Assembly (NCBI RefSeq): GCF_019097855.1
Contig: NZ_JAHRGL010000014.1
Span: 39,883 to 103,882, forward strand
Source of the DNA: Geopseudomonas aromaticivorans
GTDB taxonomy: Bacteria; Pseudomonadota; Gammaproteobacteria; Pseudomonadales; Pseudomonadaceae
DNA length: 64,000 bases
Direction of reading: 5' to 3'
This document shows positions 1 to 8,201 of the stretch, one piece after another (the stretch's first letter is position 1; each line of letters begins with the position of its first letter). Both the position numbers and the translations under genes were made by a program. The notes beneath the pieces are model-generated. The model was not told the origin of the DNA. It searched no databases and saw only the letters and a list, made by a program, of their open reading frames with translations.

Positions 1-514
1 CCGCCTGCCGGGCAACCTGGAAGAGGCGCTGGCGATGGACAAGACCGTCGAGCAGGTCTCCGCGCTGTTCGCCGAGAAGCACCACTCGCTGTTCCTCGGT
101 CGCGGTGCGCAGTATCCGGTGGCCATGGAGGGGGCGCTCAAGCTCAAGGAAATCTCCTACATCCATGCCGAGGCCTACCCGGCCGGCGAACTCAAGCACG
201 GTCCGCTGGCGCTGGTCGACAGCGACATGCCGGTGGTCACCGTGGCGCCGAACAACGAGCTGCTGGAGAAGCTCAAGTCCAACCTGCAGGAAGTACGCGC
301 ACGCGGCGGCGAGCTGATCGTCTTCGCCGACCGTCAGGCCGGCATGAGCGACGGTGAAGGCACCCATGTGGTGACCATGCCGCAGATCCATGACCTGCTG
401 GCGCCGATCCTCTACACCATCCCGCTGCAGCTGCTGTCCTACCACGTCGCCGTGCTCAAGGGCACCGACGTCGACCAGCCGCGCAACCTGGCCAAGTCGG
501 TCACGGTGGAGTAA
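1..514 (+). CDS. glmS: Glutamine-fructose-6-phosphate aminotransferase, C-terminal part
   Basis: This is the last ~170 codons of GlmS, which makes glucosamine-6-phosphate from fructose-6-phosphate and glutamine for the cell wall. The start lies before the window. The visible part is the second SIS (isomerase) domain, with the conserved [19 protein letters not shown] stretch, the HGPLAL motif and the characteristic C-terminus [13 protein letters not shown]. The reading frame is intact to the TAA stop. The end of glmS is the attTn7 target recognised by TnsD in Tn7, which matters because the DNA just after the stop carries Tn7-end-like repeats and the likely terminator is displaced about 300 bases downstream. 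Identification is certain. Confidence 0.97.
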   Translation, partial: RLPGNLEEALAMDKTVEQVSALFAEKHHSLFLGRGAQYPVAMEGALKLKEISYIHAEAYPAGELKHGPLALVDSDMPVVTVAPNNELLEKLKSNLQEVRARGGELIVFADRQAGMSDGEGTHVVTMPQIHDLLAPILYTIPLQLLSYHVAVLKGTDVDQPRNLAKSVTVE

Positions 515-546
515 GGCCTTCCGGCTATTTGGCGGTTATGCTCCGA

Positions 547-803
547 AAGAATAAAGTCTGTCGGGCTGGATCAAAGTCAGTCGAGGTGTGGTCCGGCAAG
601 TGAGCGTCTACGGCTGCGATCAATGGCCTGGTGCGGTCCTTGCGCGCTCTGGAGGGGCGGGGCTCGACAGCTTTTATTCAAAGAGGCGCCAGATGTTGGT
701 TTGGTCCAGACCGTCCCGACAGACTTTCCGGTCCAGGTGGGGCTGGCGCTGCTCCTTGTGGATCAGGGCTTGCAAGCTCGGCGCCCCGACAGACTTTATT
801 CTT
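547..803. mobile_element. Candidate internally deleted Tn7-like element (solo ends)
   Basis: A 19-bp motif AAGAATAAAGTCTGTCGGG at 547-565 is repeated exactly as its inverse at 785-803. Degenerate copies lie at 569-586 (forward) and at 663-683 and 715-729 (reverse). The layout is two closely spaced forward sites next to glmS and three spaced reverse sites further out. Tn7 has the same logic: its right end, with closely packed TnsB sites, faces glmS and its left end has three spaced sites. The core AATAAAGTCT matches the Tn7 TnsB-binding repeat as I remember it. No transposase gene lies between the arms and I see no clear TGT...ACA termini or target duplication. The repeats are seen; the Tn7 origin is inference. 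Confidence 0.4.
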
Positions 804-819
804 CATGATCAGTTACCAC

Positions 820-843
820 AATGCCCGGCCCGCGCCGGGCATT
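820..843 (+). terminator. Rho-independent terminator, probably that of glmS
   Basis: A perfect 10-bp stem (AATGCCCGGC / GCCGGGCATT) with a 4-base loop is followed by GTCGTTTTC. It is the first strong terminator after glmS but lies about 305 bases beyond the stop codon. The gap is filled by the inverted-repeat region, consistent with an insertion between gene and terminator. Confidence 0.65.
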
Positions 844-893
844 GTCGTTTTCGTCCGGGCGATTTGCGGATCGCGAGCGCGGAGGAACACCAG

Positions 894-909
894 TGTTCCA
901 CGTGGAACA
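894..909. other. parS: parS chromosome-partitioning site
   Basis: TGTTCCACGTGGAACA is a perfect 16-bp palindrome and matches the bacterial parS consensus bound by ParB (Spo0J) in the form used by Pseudomonas. ParB loads here and the ParABS system segregates the origin region. Chromosomal parS sites cluster near oriC, and glmS is near the origin in Pseudomonas, so the context fits. I noticed no second copy in the window. Confidence 0.9.
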
Positions 910-977
910 TCGACGGCCGCCGATCTTCTGTGGCTGGTCTACCCTTGAAAGGGATTCCACGCAACGGGGGATGGTTC

Positions 978-2162
978 ATGCTGGCGCAACTTCCGCCGGC
1001 CCTGCGCAGCCTGCAACTGCCATTGCGACTGCAGCTCTGGGACGGTCATCAACTGGACTTCGGTCCCGAGCCGCTGGTGACGCTGGTGGTGCGCGATCCG
1101 CAGCTGCTGAGTCGGCTCGGTCGCCCCAGCCTCGACCTGCTGGGCAGCGCCTATGTCGAGGGGGCGATGGACATCCTGGGGCCGATCGGGGCGGTGATGC
1201 GCATCGCCGACGCCCTCAGTGCGGCCCTGCTCGGCGAGGCGGACGCTACGGCGGCCGTCTCGCCGGCGCACGACAAGGCCACCGACGCCGAGGACATCCA
1301 CTACCACTACGACCTGTCCAACGACTTCTACCGGCTATGGCTGGATCGCGACATGGTCTATTCCTGCGCCTACTTCGCGACCGGCACGGAAGACCTGGAC
1401 AGCGCCCAGCAGGCCAAGCTGCGTCACCTGTGCCGCAAGCTGCGCCTGCAGCCCGGCGAGCGGCTGCTGGACGTCGGCTGCGGCTGGGGCGGGCTGGCGC
1501 GCTTCGCCGCCCGCGAGTTCGGTGCCGAGGTCTATGGCATCACCCTCAGCGGCGAACAGCTCAAGCTGGCGCGCGAGCGGGTGGCGGCCGAGGGCCTGCA
1601 GGATCGCGTGCAGCTGGAGCTGCAGGACTACCGCGACCTGCCGACGGACGGCCGCTTCGACAAGGTGGTCAGCGTCGGCATGTTCGAGCACGTCGGCCAC
1701 GCCAACCTGGCGCTGTACTTCCGCACCCTGCAGCAGGCCGTGAAACCCGGCGGCCTGGTGCTGAACCACGGCATCACCGCCAAGCACACCGATGGCCGCC
1801 CGGTCGGCCGCGGCGGCGGCGAGTTCATCGGCCGCTACGTGTTCCCCCACGGCGAGCTGCCGCACCTGGCGACCGCAGTGGCGCGGATGAGCGAGGAAGG
1901 CCTGGAGGTGGTCGATGTGGAGAGCCTGCGCCTGCACTACGCGCGCACCCTGCACTTGTGGAGCGAGCGCCTGGAGCAGCACCTCGACGTAGCCGCGCGG
2001 CTGGTGCCGGAGCGCGCCTTGCGCATCTGGCGGCTGTACCTGGCCGGCTGTGCCTACGGCTTCGAGCGCGAGTGGATCAACCTGCACCAGATCCTCGCCG
2101 TGCGCCCGCGTGCCGACGGCTCGCACGACCTGCCGTGGAGCCGGGCGGATATCTATCGCTGA
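978..2162 (+). CDS. cfa: Cyclopropane-fatty-acid-phospholipid synthase family protein
   Basis: This 394-residue SAM-dependent methyltransferase adds a methylene bridge to unsaturated acyl chains of membrane phospholipids. The SAM-binding motif I is LLDVGCGWGGLARFAA near residue 170. The family motif HYHYDLSNDFYRLWLD near 112 and the FEHVGHANL and FIGRYVFPHG segments are also present. The reading frame is open far upstream, but homology starts at MLAQLPPALRSL, so the ATG at 978 is chosen; this gives the usual length of the short Pseudomonas Cfa paralogue found near glmS. It appears to be a single-gene unit. Substrate preference cannot be read from the sequence. Confidence 0.9.
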   Translation: MLAQLPPALRSLQLPLRLQLWDGHQLDFGPEPLVTLVVRDPQLLSRLGRPSLDLLGSAYVEGAMDILGPIGAVMRIADALSAALLGEADATAAVSPAHDKATDAEDIHYHYDLSNDFYRLWLDRDMVYSCAYFATGTEDLDSAQQAKLRHLCRKLRLQPGERLLDVGCGWGGLARFAAREFGAEVYGITLSGEQLKLARERVAAEGLQDRVQLELQDYRDLPTDGRFDKVVSVGMFEHVGHANLALYFRTLQQAVKPGGLVLNHGITAKHTDGRPVGRGGGEFIGRYVFPHGELPHLATAVARMSEEGLEVVDVESLRLHYARTLHLWSERLEQHLDVAARLVPERALRIWRLYLAGCAYGFEREWINLHQILAVRPRADGSHDLPWSRADIYR

Positions 2163-2192
2163 GGGTGCGCTGCGAGCCTTGACCGACCGACA

Positions 2193-2233
2193 GAAAAAAG
2201 CCGCGGCCGACGCCTGCTGGCGCCGTCGCGGCT
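2193..2233 (-). terminator. Terminator of the ssu operon
   Basis: Read on the minus strand, an imperfect GC-rich stem (AGCCGCGACGGCGCC pairing with GGCGTCGGCCGCGGCT) is followed by TTTTTTCTG. It lies 19 bases past the ssuF stop and should end the ssuEADCBF transcript. Confidence 0.8.
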
Positions 2234-2251
2234 GCGTCGTGGCGCGGGGGC

Positions 2252-2467
2252 TTACAGCTTGGCGATCGACACCTCGGTGGACTTCACGAAGGCGATCACT
2301 TCGCTGCCGACGGCCAGTTCCAGATCCTTGACCGAGCGGGTGGTGATCACCGAGGTGACGATGCCGGCAGCGGTCTGCACGTCGATCTCCGACAGCACGT
2401 CGCCGAGGATGATTTCGCGGATGGTGCCCTTGAACTGGTTGCGCACGTTGATGGCTTTGATGGTCAT
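2252..2467 (-). CDS. ssuF: Molbindin-type TOBE-domain protein SsuF
   Basis: This 71-residue protein is a single Mop/TOBE domain (MTIKAINVRNQFKGTI, followed by the VVTSVITTRSV-type core written here as IVTSVITTRSV). Such molbindins bind oxyanions, classically molybdate, as small oligomers. In Pseudomonas the same gene, ssuF, is the last gene of the ssu operon and has been linked to growth on sulfonates or sulfate esters. It follows ssuB by about 70 bases with a good AAGGAG ribosome site. Its exact ligand in sulfur metabolism is not evident from the sequence. Confidence 0.88.
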   Translation of the reverse strand: MTIKAINVRNQFKGTIREIILGDVLSEIDVQTAAGIVTSVITTRSVKDLELAVGSEVIAFVKSTEVSIAKL

Positions 2468-2506
2468 GGTCTTGCTCCTTCGGGGGTAGGGGAGGTCAGG
2501 TTGTTT

Positions 2507-2534
2507 ACCCCTCTCCCGTTGGCGGGAGAGGGGT
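2507..2534. repeat. Perfect hairpin between ssuB and ssuF
   Basis: ACCCCTCTCCCG and its exact complement are separated by TTGG, giving a 12-bp stem. No T-run follows in the operon direction, so it is not a clear terminator. It could be a dispersed REP-like repeat or an mRNA processing or stabilising hairpin that sets ssuF levels apart from ssuB. Confidence 0.7.
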
Positions 2535-2539
2535 GTTGT

Positions 2540-3337
2540 TCAGAGGGCCCAGCGCAGCTGCGTGGGCAGGGGTGAAACGGCTTCGGCGAGCTCGGCCTGC
2601 GGCGGCAGGGCCAGTACGCGCTCGAGCACCTGCGCCTCCAGCGCCGCCAGTGCGGCCGAGGCGCGCGGGCGCGGGCGGGCCAGTGGGATCGGCAGGTCGA
2701 GGCCGATGTGGCCGTCCTCGATCAGGATCACCCGGTCGGCCACCGCCACCGCCTCGTTGACGTCGTGGGTCACCAGCAGCACGGTGAAGCCGTGCTGCTG
2801 CCACAGGCGCTCGATCAGCTGCTGCATCTCGATGCGGGTCAGTGCGTCCAGGGCGCCGAGCGGCTCGTCGAGCAGCAGCAGGCGCGGGCGGTGGATCAGC
2901 GCACGAGCCAGGGCCACGCGCTGCTTCTGCCCGCCGGACAGCGCCGCCGGCCAGTCATGGGCGCGCTCGGCGAGGCCGACCGCTTCCAGTGCGTCCAGCG
3001 CCTGGGTCTGCCAGGCGCCGGACAGGCCCAGGCCGACGTTGTCGATCACCCGTTTCCACGGCAGCAGGCGCGATTCCTGGAACATCAGCCGGGTGTCCTC
3101 GCGGGCCTCAGCCAGCGGGGCGTTGCCGGCCTGCAGCTCGCCGTGGCTGGCGCGGTCGAGACCGGCCAGCAGGCGCAGCAGGGTGCTCTTGCCGCAACCG
3201 CTGCGGCCGACCACGGCGACGAACTGGCCGGCGGGGATGTGCAGGTCGATGTCATGCAGCACGGTGCGCGGGCCGAAGGCTTTGGCCACGCCATGCAGGT
3301 GCAGCGGAATGCCGCGTTTCAGGTCCTGGGCGCTCAT
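2540..3337 (-). CDS. ssuB: Sulfonate ABC transporter ATP-binding protein SsuB
   Basis: This 265-residue ATPase powers aliphatic sulfonate import. Walker A is GRSGCGKST near residue 43, the Q-loop region is [12 protein letters not shown], the ABC signature is [15 protein letters not shown], Walker B is LLLLDEP, and the switch histidine is in [10 protein letters not shown]. The start at 3337 gives MSAQDLKRG and overlaps the ssuC stop by four bases (ATGA), implying translational coupling. An open frame upstream of this is only a shadow of ssuC. Length and gene order match Pseudomonas SsuB. Confidence 0.95.
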   Translation of the reverse strand: MSAQDLKRGIPLHLHGVAKAFGPRTVLHDIDLHIPAGQFVAVVGRSGCGKSTLLRLLAGLDRASHGELQAGNAPLAEAREDTRLMFQESRLLPWKRVIDNVGLGLSGAWQTQALDALEAVGLAERAHDWPAALSGGQKQRVALARALIHRPRLLLLDEPLGALDALTRIEMQQLIERLWQQHGFTVLLVTHDVNEAVAVADRVILIEDGHIGLDLPIPLARPRPRASAALAALEAQVLERVLALPPQAELAEAVSPLPTQLRWAL

Positions 3338-4125
3338 GCCGCACCTCCGTTCTGATAGGCCGGATGCCAGCGCAGCCACAGGCGCTCGAGGCCGCGGGCG
3401 GCGACGTCGGCCAGCTTGCCGAGCACCGCGTAGAGCAGGATCGCCAGCACCACGACGTCGGTCTGCAGGAACTCGCGGGCGTTCATCGCCAGGTAGCCGA
3501 TGCCGGCGTTGGCCGAGATGGTTTCGGCGACGATCAGGGTCAGCCACATGAAGCCGAGGGCGAAGCGCACGCCGACCAGGATCGACGGCAGGGCGCCGGG
3601 CAGGATCACCTGGCGGAACAGGGGAAAGCCGGACAGGCCGTAGCTGCGCGCCATCTCCACCAGACCGGCATCGACGCTGCGGATGCCGTGGTAGGTGTTG
3701 AGGTAGATGGGGAACAGGGTGCCGAGGGCGACCAGGAAGATCTTGGCGCTCTCGTCGATGCCGAACCACAGGATCACCAGCGGGATCAGCGCCAGGTGCG
3801 GCACGTTGCGGATCATTTGCACCGAGCTGTCGAGCAGGCGCTCGCCCCAGGTAGATAGGCCGGTGATGAAGCCCAGCAGCAGGCCGATGCTGCCGCCGAT
3901 GGCAAAGCCGATGCCGGCGCGCCAGCCACTGATGGCCAGGTGTTGCCAGATTTCGCCGCTGCTCAGCAGCGCCCAGCCGGCACTCAGCACGGCGCTGGGT
4001 GCCGGCAGGATGCGGGTGGACAGCAGCCCGGTCACCACGGTGATCTGCCAGACGGCCAGCAGCGCCACGGGCAGTGCCCAGGGGGCCAGGCGCAGGGCCA
4101 GCCGGTGGATAGTCGTTGTACTCAT
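3334..4125 (-). CDS. ssuC: Sulfonate ABC transporter permease SsuC
   Basis: This 263-residue inner-membrane permease has about six hydrophobic segments and the EAA-type cytoplasmic loop ([29 protein letters not shown]) that docks the ATPase. The start MSTTTIHR at 4125 fits the family; a longer open frame upstream is not used. It works with SsuA and SsuB to import alkanesulfonates. It lies between ssuD and ssuB, with an 80-base spacer holding a strong hairpin on the ssuD side. Confidence 0.95.
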   Translation of the reverse strand: MSTTTIHRLALRLAPWALPVALLAVWQITVVTGLLSTRILPAPSAVLSAGWALLSSGEIWQHLAISGWRAGIGFAIGGSIGLLLGFITGLSTWGERLLDSSVQMIRNVPHLALIPLVILWFGIDESAKIFLVALGTLFPIYLNTYHGIRSVDAGLVEMARSYGLSGFPLFRQVILPGALPSILVGVRFALGFMWLTLIVAETISANAGIGYLAMNAREFLQTDVVVLAILLYAVLGKLADVAARGLERLWLRWHPAYQNGGAA

Positions 4126-4166
4126 CGTTGACCTCGTCACTCTTGCGGTAGCAAGTCGTTCCGTTT

Positions 4167-4198
4167 TGCCCTGATCGCGCGCGGGCGCGATCAGGGCA
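4167..4198. repeat. Perfect 14-bp hairpin in the ssuD-ssuC spacer
   Basis: TGCCCTGATCGCGC and its exact complement are separated by four bases, just after the ssuD stop in the direction of transcription. No T-run follows, so a role in mRNA stability, partial attenuation or REP-like repetition is more likely than full termination. Confidence 0.7.
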
Positions 4199-4205
4199 CC
4201 TTGCT

Positions 4206-5354
4206 TCAGCTGGCGGCTGCCGCTTTGGGCAGGATGTCGCTGGAGATCATCTCGCCGAACGGGCTGACGTAGCCGCGGCTCTCGGGACGCTGCGGCTGGA
4301 CGATGTCCAGGTGCGGGAACAGCAGTTCGGCGACGCGGTAGGACTCCTCCAGATGCGGGTAGCCGGAGAACACGAAGGTATCGATGCCCAGCTCGGCGTA
4401 TTCCTTGACCCGTGCTGCCACGGTCGGGCCGTCGCCGACCAGCGCGGTGCCGGCGCCGCCGCGCACCAGGCCGACCCCGGCCCACAGGTTGGGCGACACT
4501 TCCAGGTTGTCCTTGCTGCCGCCATGCAGGGCGGCCATGCGCTGCTGGCCGACCGAGTCGAAGCGCGCCAGCGAGGCCTGGGCCTTGGCGATGGTGTCGT
4601 CGTCCAGGTGGCTGATCAGGCGCTCGGCGGCGGCCCAGGCCTCGGCGTTGGTCTCGCGCACGATCACGTGCAGGCGGATGCCGAACTTCACCGTGCGGCC
4701 GTGTTTGGCGGCGCGCGCGCGCACGTCGGCGATCTTCTCCGCCACCGCCTGCGGCGGCTCGCCCCAGGTCAGATACAGCTCGACCTGCTCGGCGGCCAGT
4801 TCGTGGGCCGCTTCCGAGGAGCCACCGAAGTACAGCGGCGGACGCGGCTGCTGGATCGGCGGGTAGAGCAGCTTGGCGCCCTTGACCTGGATGTGCTTGC
4901 CGTCGAGGTCGACGGTCTCGCCTTCCAGCACCTTGCGCCAGACATGGGTGAACTCCACGGCGGCCTCGTAGCGTTCGGCGTGGCTGAGGTTGAGGCCGTC
5001 GGCCGCCAGTTCGTCCGGATCGCCGCCGGTGACCAGGTTGAACAGCGCACGGCCGTTGGACAGGCGATCCAAGGTCGCCGCCTGACGGGCGGCCACGGTC
5101 GGCGAGATGATCCCCGGACGCAGGGCGACGAGGAACTTCAGGCGCTGGGTAGCCGGGATCAGCGAGGCGGCGACCAGCCAGGAGTCCTCGCAGGAGCGCC
5201 CGGTGGGGATCAGCACGCCGCCGAAGCCGAGGCGGTCGGCGGCCTGGGCGATCTGGGTCAGGTAACCGTGGTCGACGGCGCGGGCGCCTTCGGCGGTGCC
5301 CAGGTAGTGGCCGTCGCCGTGGGTGGGGAGAAACCAGAAAATGTTCAGACTCAT
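4206..5354 (-). CDS. ssuD: FMNH2-dependent alkanesulfonate monooxygenase SsuD
   Basis: This 382-residue luciferase-family enzyme uses FMNH2 from SsuE and O2 to cleave the C-S bond of alkanesulfonates, giving an aldehyde and sulfite. It shows the hallmark N-terminus [20 protein letters not shown], the [24 protein letters not shown] region and FSGYPHLEE near the C-terminus. Length equals E. coli SsuD (381). The start at 5354 is preferred over the in-frame upstream extension, which has no homology. It lies in the ssuEADCBF operon, 111 bases after ssuA. Confidence 0.97.
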   Translation of the reverse strand: MSLNIFWFLPTHGDGHYLGTAEGARAVDHGYLTQIAQAADRLGFGGVLIPTGRSCEDSWLVAASLIPATQRLKFLVALRPGIISPTVAARQAATLDRLSNGRALFNLVTGGDPDELAADGLNLSHAERYEAAVEFTHVWRKVLEGETVDLDGKHIQVKGAKLLYPPIQQPRPPLYFGGSSEAAHELAAEQVELYLTWGEPPQAVAEKIADVRARAAKHGRTVKFGIRLHVIVRETNAEAWAAAERLISHLDDDTIAKAQASLARFDSVGQQRMAALHGGSKDNLEVSPNLWAGVGLVRGGAGTALVGDGPTVAARVKEYAELGIDTFVFSGYPHLEESYRVAELLFPHLDIVQPQRPESRGYVSPFGEMISSDILPKAAAAS

Positions 5355-5465
5355 CGCAGTATTCCTGAAAGTGGGCGCGCCGGCGGCGGGGCGTAGCTCA
5401 TGCGCGCGATGATTCATGTGAGCGGGGGCAGTCGCGAGCGGCCTGGGGCGCGCCCGCGACGCTGG

Positions 5466-6428
5466 TCAGTGCTGGGCGACCTTGGCCGGTGGCGTCCAGA
5501 CCACGTCCTTGATGCTCAGGCGCTTGGGAATCAGCTTGAGGTCGGCGAAGGTGTCGGCGATCTTCTGCTGGGCCTCCACCACCGTCGGGGTCAACGGCTG
5601 GGCGCCGTAGCCCTGGCGGGTGACCGCCTTGTGGGTGATCTCAGGGCTCAAGCCGATCAGCGGAGCGACCTGGGCGGTGACCTTGGCCGGGTCGGCCTTG
5701 GAGTCTTCGCCGACGGCGCGGATTTCCTCGATCAGCGCGCCGACCACCTGCGGGTGCTGCTGCGCATAGCTGCCGCTGGCCAGGTAGAACTGGTGGTTGT
5801 CGACCAGCCCGCTGCCGTCGCGCAGGGTGCGCGCCTGCAGTTGCTGCTCGGCGGCAGCCTGGAAGGGATCCCAGATCACCCAGGCGTCGACGCTGCCGCG
5901 CTCGAAGGCGGCGCGAGCGTCGGCCGGCGGCAGGTACACCGGGGTGATGTCCTTGATCGACAGGCCGGCATCCTCCAAGGCGCGCACCAGCAGGTAGTGC
6001 ACGTTGGAGCCCTTGTTGAGGGCGACCTTCTTGCCCTTCAGTTCGGCTACCGATTTGATCGCCGAGCCCTTGGGTACCAGGATCGCCTCGCCGGTCGGCG
6101 CCGGCGGCTCGTAGGCGACGTAGCGCAGGTCGGCGCCGGCGGCCTGGGCGAACACCGGCGGGGTCTCGCCGGTCACGCCGAAGTCGATCGAGCCGACGTT
6201 GAGGCCTTCCAGCAGCTGCGGGCCACCGGGGAATTCGGTCCATTGCACCTTGACGCCCTGATCGGCGAGGCGCTGTTCCAGGCTGCCCTTGGCCTTGAGC
6301 AGGACCAGGGTGCCGTATTTCTGGTAGCCGATGCGCAGGGTGTGGGCATCATCGGCGGCGAGGGCGGCGGAGGAGATCGCTGCAGCCAGCAGGGCGACCA
6401 GTCCTCGACGCAGGTAGGTTGTGCGCAT
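5466..6428 (-). CDS. ssuA: Aliphatic sulfonate-binding periplasmic protein SsuA
   Basis: This 320-residue binding protein delivers sulfonates to SsuCB. A Sec signal peptide occupies residues 1-24 (basic MRTTYLRR, hydrophobic LVALLAAAISSAALA, then ADD). The mature part has the SsuA/TauA fold with LRIGYQKYGTLVLLKAKG, GSIDFGVTGETPPVFAQAAG and WVIWDPFQAAAE. It is the second gene of the ssu operon, 146 bases after ssuE. Confidence 0.95.
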   Translation of the reverse strand: MRTTYLRRGLVALLAAAISSAALAADDAHTLRIGYQKYGTLVLLKAKGSLEQRLADQGVKVQWTEFPGGPQLLEGLNVGSIDFGVTGETPPVFAQAAGADLRYVAYEPPAPTGEAILVPKGSAIKSVAELKGKKVALNKGSNVHYLLVRALEDAGLSIKDITPVYLPPADARAAFERGSVDAWVIWDPFQAAAEQQLQARTLRDGSGLVDNHQFYLASGSYAQQHPQVVGALIEEIRAVGEDSKADPAKVTAQVAPLIGLSPEITHKAVTRQGYGAQPLTPTVVEAQQKIADTFADLKLIPKRLSIKDVVWTPPAKVAQH

Positions 6429-6574
6429 GGCGCTCTCCTTTATGCATGTCGGTTGTGGTGGGTGCCTGCTGGTCCGTTGGCGGACAAGTAAGGGCTTTGC
6501 GCTGCCTCGCCGGTGGGGGCGAGGACTTGAATCAGTGGGCTGCGCAGATACGCTCGCCCAGGGTCAATCGGGGT

Positions 6575-7162
6575 TCAGATGCTCCAGCGCGCGCCGAGCA
6601 GCTGCTGCTCGAGCTGGCCGGGCTCCAGGTGCCGCGGCCGGCGCGCCAGTGCCTGGTAGAACTGCTCCAGCGCGGCGTCGAGGCGTTGTTCCAGCTCCTC
6701 GCTGAGGACCAGGCGACCCTCTTCGTAGCGGGTCTGCCGGTCGTCGGCGAACACGCCCTGCAGCACTTCCTCGGCCTTCAGCGCCGCCAGCACCGGCTTC
6801 AGCGCGTAGTCCAGCGCCAGCAGGTGCGCCGGGCTGCCGGCGGTGGCCAGCGGCAGCACCACCTGGTGGGCCAGGGCGCGCTCGGGCAGCAGGTCGAGCA
6901 GGGTCTTCAGCGCGCCGGAATAGGCGGCCTTGTACACCGGCGTGGCGACCAGCAGGCCGTCGGCGGCGCGCACGCGCTTGGCCAGTTCGACCACCTGCGG
7001 GCTGTCGAAGCGCCCGTAGAGCAGATCCTCGGCGGCGAAGTCGCGCACGCCGAAGCTGACCACTTCCACGCCGCGCGCGCTCAGCCAGCGGCGCGACCAC
7101 TCCAGCAGGCCAGCGGAGCGCGACTGCAGGGAGGGGCTGCCGGAAAGGGATACCACCAGCAT
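6575..7162 (-). CDS. ssuE: NAD(P)H-dependent FMN reductase SsuE
   Basis: This 195-residue flavodoxin-like reductase supplies FMNH2 to SsuD and possibly to the other flavin monooxygenases in the window. The phosphate-binding loop [12 protein letters not shown] is at residues 5-16, and [24 protein letters not shown] is the flavin-contacting segment typical of SsuE/MsuE. It is the first gene of the operon. A terminator-like hairpin separates it from lsfA upstream, so it may have its own promoter or rely on readthrough. Confidence 0.94.
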   Translation of the reverse strand: MLVVSLSGSPSLQSRSAGLLEWSRRWLSARGVEVVSFGVRDFAAEDLLYGRFDSPQVVELAKRVRAADGLLVATPVYKAAYSGALKTLLDLLPERALAHQVVLPLATAGSPAHLLALDYALKPVLAALKAEEVLQGVFADDRQTRYEEGRLVLSEELEQRLDAALEQFYQALARRPRHLEPGQLEQQLLGARWSI

Positions 7163-7185
7163 CTGCGTTTCCTTCTGTTGCGAAT

Positions 7186-7220
7186 AAAAAAGGGGACCTG
7201 TCCTGCCGTTCAGGCCCCCA
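7186..7220 (-). terminator. Terminator between lsfA and ssuE
   Basis: On the minus strand a GGGG-CCTG...CAGG-CCCC stem is followed by TTTTTTATT, in the 82-base gap after lsfA. It should stop most lsfA transcripts before ssuE, or allow regulated readthrough of the sulfonate operon. Confidence 0.7.
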
Positions 7221-7244
7221 ACCCCAAGTGGTAACAGGTTGGCT

Positions 7245-7883
7245 TCAGCGGTTAGGCTGCGGGGTCAGGCGCAGGTACGGCTTCACCGCGCGGTAGCCTT
7301 TGGGAAAGCGCTGCTGGAGCTCGGCCTCGTCCTTGAGCGAGGGCACGATCACCACCTCGTCGCCGTCCTGCCAGTTGGCCGGGGTGGCGACCTTGTGGTG
7401 GTCGGTCAGCTGCAGCGAATCGATCACCCGCAAGATCTCGTGGAAGTTGCGCCCGGTGCTGGCCGGGTAGGTGATGATCAGGCGCACCTTCTTGGCCGGG
7501 TCGATGATGAACAGCGAGCGCACGGTGAGGGTGTCGTTGGCATTCGGGTGGATCAGGTCGTAGAGGTCGGACACCTTGCGGTCGGCGTCGGCGAGGATCG
7601 GGAAGTTGACCTGGGTGTCCTGGGTCTCGTTGATGTCCTCGATCCACTTCAGGTGCGACTCCACCGGGTCCACCGACAGGGCGATGGCCTTGACGCCGCG
7701 CTGGGCGAATTCCCCTTTCAGCTTGGCGGTGAAGCCCAGCTCGGTGGTGCACACCGGGGTGAAGTCGGCCGGGTGGGAGAACAGGATGCCCCAGCTGTCG
7801 CCCAGCCATTCGTGGAAACGAATGCGGCCGGCGCTGGAATCCTGTTCGAAGTCGGGGGCGATATCGCCGAGGCGGATGCTCAT
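7245..7883 (-). CDS. lsfA: 1-Cys peroxiredoxin LsfA
   Basis: This 212-residue Prx6-type thiol peroxidase reduces peroxides using a single catalytic cysteine, C45, in [13 protein letters not shown]. No resolving cysteine is apparent. LsfA was first known as a protein induced by growth on organosulfur sources in Pseudomonas, and its place directly upstream of ssuE supports that role: it would detoxify H2O2 leaking from FMNH2-dependent desulfonation. An AT-rich promoter block with a dyad lies 65-100 bases upstream of the start. Confidence 0.95.
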   Translation of the reverse strand: MSIRLGDIAPDFEQDSSAGRIRFHEWLGDSWGILFSHPADFTPVCTTELGFTAKLKGEFAQRGVKAIALSVDPVESHLKWIEDINETQDTQVNFPILADADRKVSDLYDLIHPNANDTLTVRSLFIIDPAKKVRLIITYPASTGRNFHEILRVIDSLQLTDHHKVATPANWQDGDEVVIVPSLKDEAELQQRFPKGYRAVKPYLRLTPQPNR

Positions 7884-8201
7884 CCTGTTGCGCTCCTGCT
7901 GTAAGGGTGTGTGGTGGCTACTATGCGCAGGAGCGAAAGATATTAAAAAGAATAAATAACGATTTGTTTATTCCTTAATTAATATAAGAAGGTGTGGTGA
8001 CGCGCCGTCAGCGGCGTGGCCGAGCAGGTCTTCAGGCGCCATTAAATCGTCGACTATGCGCCGTCTAGCGACCATGGTCGGCGCAGCCCAGGCAATCATT
8101 GACGGGTGGCGGTCAGACAGGCACATTCCGCGTCACATTGGCGCCGTGGAAGACTGTCACACTGGTGCCTGCCGGATTTCTCCGGTAACGACAGTCGGTT
8201 C
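7884..8201. promoter_or_regulatory. Divergent lsfA / GGDEF-EAL control region with AT-rich dyad
   Basis: A 318-base gap separates the divergent genes. An AT-rich block at 7938-7992 stands out against the GC-rich background and contains the dyad GAATAAA-N10-TTTATTC (7950-7973). It sits where the lsfA promoter should be. CysB, the LysR-type sulfur regulator, is a candidate ligand, but this is inferred from context. No gene is apparent in the rest of the gap. Confidence 0.5.

Noticed and set aside
588-977. Upstream in-frame extension of the cfa gene
   Set aside because: It crosses the glmS terminator and parS, has no homology to Cfa, and the ATG at 978 gives the usual length.
1335-2126. Long open frame antisense to cfa
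   Set aside because: High GC produces long shadow frames; its composition is repetitive A/Q/G and it has no ribosome site or domain.
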